Below are positions 62,290 to 64,000 of a stretch of DNA of 64,000 nt, in pieces. The DNA comes from Tamarix chinensis (lineage: Eukaryota > Streptophyta > Magnoliopsida > Caryophyllales > Tamaricaceae), in contig CM060180.1 of assembly GCA_030549775.1 (NCBI GenBank), positions 81,313,672-81,377,671 of the forward strand. The letters run 5' to 3'. Position 1 is the stretch's first letter. The number at the start of each line of letters is the position of its first letter. The translations under genes and the position numbers were made by a program. The notes beneath the pieces are model-generated. The model worked only from the letters and a program-made list of their open reading frames with translations. It made no database searches and was not told where the DNA came from.

Positions 62290-62690
62290 ATACTAATTAC
62301 TTAAAGATTAAGATTGTTGAGCCGGGCCCAGACCGATCCACCGGCATAATAGTGGCCAGGTGCTGGGGTGCCCTGGAGACCGATCCACTGGCATATAATA
62401 GTGGTTAGGTGCGTTCTGCCCTATAAGTGACCGATCCACCGGCTATAATAGTGGGGGGTCCCGAGCTCAACAAACCAAACAGTATGTTGTAAATGAATCA
62501 TGGGAAAGCTACTATATACTTATAGTGAAACACCATGAGAGTCGAGGCCAGACCGATCCATCGGCATAATAGTGGCCAGGAGCGCTGTGCCCTGGAGACC
62601 GATCCACCGGCATATAATAGTGGTTAGGTGCGTTCTGCCTTATAAGTGACCGATCCACCGGCTATAATAGTGGGACTCCCGTACTCGCAT
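62290..62690 (+). repeat. Two hairpin-module arrays of the 4.9-kb solo LTR
   Basis: Each array has three units ending in GATCCACCGGC(A)TATAATAGTGG. They are joined by CCAGGTGCTGGGGTGCCCTG and TTAGGTGCGTTCTGCCCTAT segments and preceded by ACTAATTACTTAAAGATTAA (62291) or CTATATACTTATAGTGAAAC (62512). The two arrays are near-identical in order and spacing (about 235 bp apart), so one is a copy of the other. Confidence 0.92.
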
Positions 62691-64000
62691 GGATTAATAA
62701 AGTTTATGGCGTGATATGACTATAATTATCAGAGTTATGAAGGGAAGAAGTCTGATTGGACCATAACTGACCTACATCATCCATAATATTACATGTTGCT
62801 TATGTGATTGTACTGTGTGTGTTATGTTGTATGATGGTATGCTTGGCCTTAGCGCACCTGTGCCGTTACTCATTATTGGACCCGTACTGATACTACCTTG
62901 GTTGATTGGGTCCGGTGATGATCCACTGATGGTGGGGAGCAAACCTCCTATGCAGGTTTTTGATTGGTTATTAATTTGGGATGGAAGGCTTGACTTGAGT
63001 GAGTAGGCGATATGGATATTGATCCTTTTGGGATTTTTTTGTTAGCTATATTTTGTATTACGTTTCCCGTTTTAAAGAAAAAAATGTATTATGGGGTTGT
63101 AATCCTAAATCTTATTCTAACTTCTGTTTGACTTATATCTTTTTAATGATTTATGCTAAATGTCGTCTTGCGTTTTATGATACTTCGCACTTAATGATGA
63201 TCAGATTTAGCCTTAGCACTTAGTACTGGAACGGTAGGAGTGAACCGGTCTGGTACTAAGTGTGGCGGTAACACCCCCGAGTTTACAGTTTTATCTTTCG
63301 TTTCCGCTAAACCCTTTTGATTTAAACGAAATTTTTCGGTAGTAAATTTTGGGGGTGTTACAATTATAGCTGGGACTGGAAACATTCAGGCATAATGCAC
63401 CTGACCACTATTATTCACAGATGTACCGGTATGGTCCTAACTCAATAGTCCTCCACTTTACATGATTAATGTTTTATTGTGTCTTATTCAACAAGTTTCA
63501 CCCTAGACATGCATGTCACACTCCATCTACACTTATCATCCAAAGAGGGCTCGTCCTATATCTTGATACTCTGCCCCTCCTAACATACCCCATCATCCTT
63601 TCCTTCTTTCCCTAACTCACATTAGAGGCCCAACTCCTAAGTGTGTAGGTCAAGGCCCACTACCTTTCACCTCCAAGTCCACTCACTGCCTCACCCTAGG
63701 GTTTTCTCCAAAAACCCTATTTTAGGCCTATGTGTCCCATCCTTCTCCACCTCACACAACCCAAACCATTTTAACACCCCACACATCACAACCCTTAGAT
63801 TCAACCCTTATCATCTCACTTTACTCCTCAAGCACACATGTGACCATGAAACCCTAGCTAGCCATGCCAAACCCTAGCTGGTCATGCCAAACCTTAGCAT
63901 CCTCCTTTCCATATGTCACCCCTCCATTTCTCACCTTCCACTCTTATATTCCCATGCTACCCATGCTCATCCCTCACATAATAATCCTCCATACTCATTT

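Larger units (their letters stand above)
58451..63362 (+). mobile_element. 4.9-kb solo LTR, plus orientation
   Basis: Perfect duplication ATTAT at 58446-58450 and 63363-63367. It starts TGTAATACCCCAAAAAT and ends TTTTGGGGGTGTTACA. In order: AT-rich start; GC-rich pyrimidine leader 58790-59945 with a TATA box; ATT microsatellites 60010-60380; mini-exon-like 61063-61124; two module arrays 62290-62690; acceptor-like CTATGCAG|GT at 62948-62957; conserved end. It is inserted exactly in a CACTATTAT module of LTR L. No primer site or coding domain. It looks young, since its ends and modules are well preserved. Confidence 0.9.
57417..64000 (-). mobile_element. Minus-strand LTR (L), split by a solo LTR and running out of the window
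   Basis: Its minus-strand 3' end is TGTAACACCCCCAAAATTC at 57417, with 150 bp matching K1 at 10316-10470. It continues to 58450 with a module array (58200-58345: CCACTATTATAGTCAATGGA, GCCACTATTAATCGCCGGTGG), is interrupted by 58451-63362, and resumes at 63368 in mid-module (CTGACCACTATTATTCACAG) followed by the CTTTACATGATTAATGTTTT box. From about 63600 it matches, inverted, the AT-rich part of 61690-62110. The start lies beyond 64000. No gene. Confidence 0.78.

Overview
The window is nuclear DNA of a flowering plant: AT-rich, dense in nested LTR retrotransposons, with plant-type Ty3/gypsy chromovirus, CACTA (En/Spm) and hAT remnants and no intact host gene that I can recognise. I cannot name the species. 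Nearly all long open frames are microsatellite or low-complexity artefacts.

The dominant component is one LTR superfamily with ends of the form TGTAAYACCCC...GGGGTGTTACA, present in at least ten copies in both orientations. Several are solo LTRs proven by perfect 5-bp target duplications: 10316-15026 (CCTTC), 43740-48199 (CTATG), 58451-63362 (ATTAT), and 8969-18903 (GGTAT, itself split by two later insertions). They are very long (about 3 to 4.9 kb). They share a layout in reading order: short AT-rich start, pyrimidine-rich (sometimes GC-rich) leader, a roughly 65-nt mini-exon-like block ending in a GTAAG donor, an AT-rich 1.5-1.8 kb stretch holding a cassette of hairpin-forming tandem modules, an acceptor-like TGCAG|GT, and a conserved 3' end. 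The only copy with coding sequence is the minus-strand chromovirus at 22204-37873. It keeps a tRNA-Met primer site and degenerate gag, integrase and chromodomain, and this ties the family to Ty3/gypsy chromoviruses (Tekay-like).

Layout: 1-8336, LTR fragments, one plus then several minus, nested head to tail. 8337-19497, an old plus LTR holding solo LTR A, which holds a 4.7-kb solo LTR, a 1.56-kb unrelated solo LTR and a 525-bp TTTC/TTC microsatellite. 19753-22179, another plus LTR. 22204-37873, the chromovirus, whose 3' LTR is split by a 6.5-kb composite (a TRIM-like LTR pair with a 138-bp interior, and another family LTR). 37874-43734, an LTR remnant and anonymous AT-rich DNA. 43740-48199, solo LTR F. 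49255-57416, a decayed CACTA element with transposase, Transposase_24-like and Ulp1-like pseudogenes and a 354-bp hAT MITE. 57417 to the window end, a minus LTR that truncates the CACTA and is split by the 4.9-kb solo LTR.

The most unusual signals are the recurrent hairpin-module cassette and the splice-site-like mini-exon embedded at matching places in many LTR copies. Together they suggest an LTR-borne intron with a structured interior. This is inference from sequence only.
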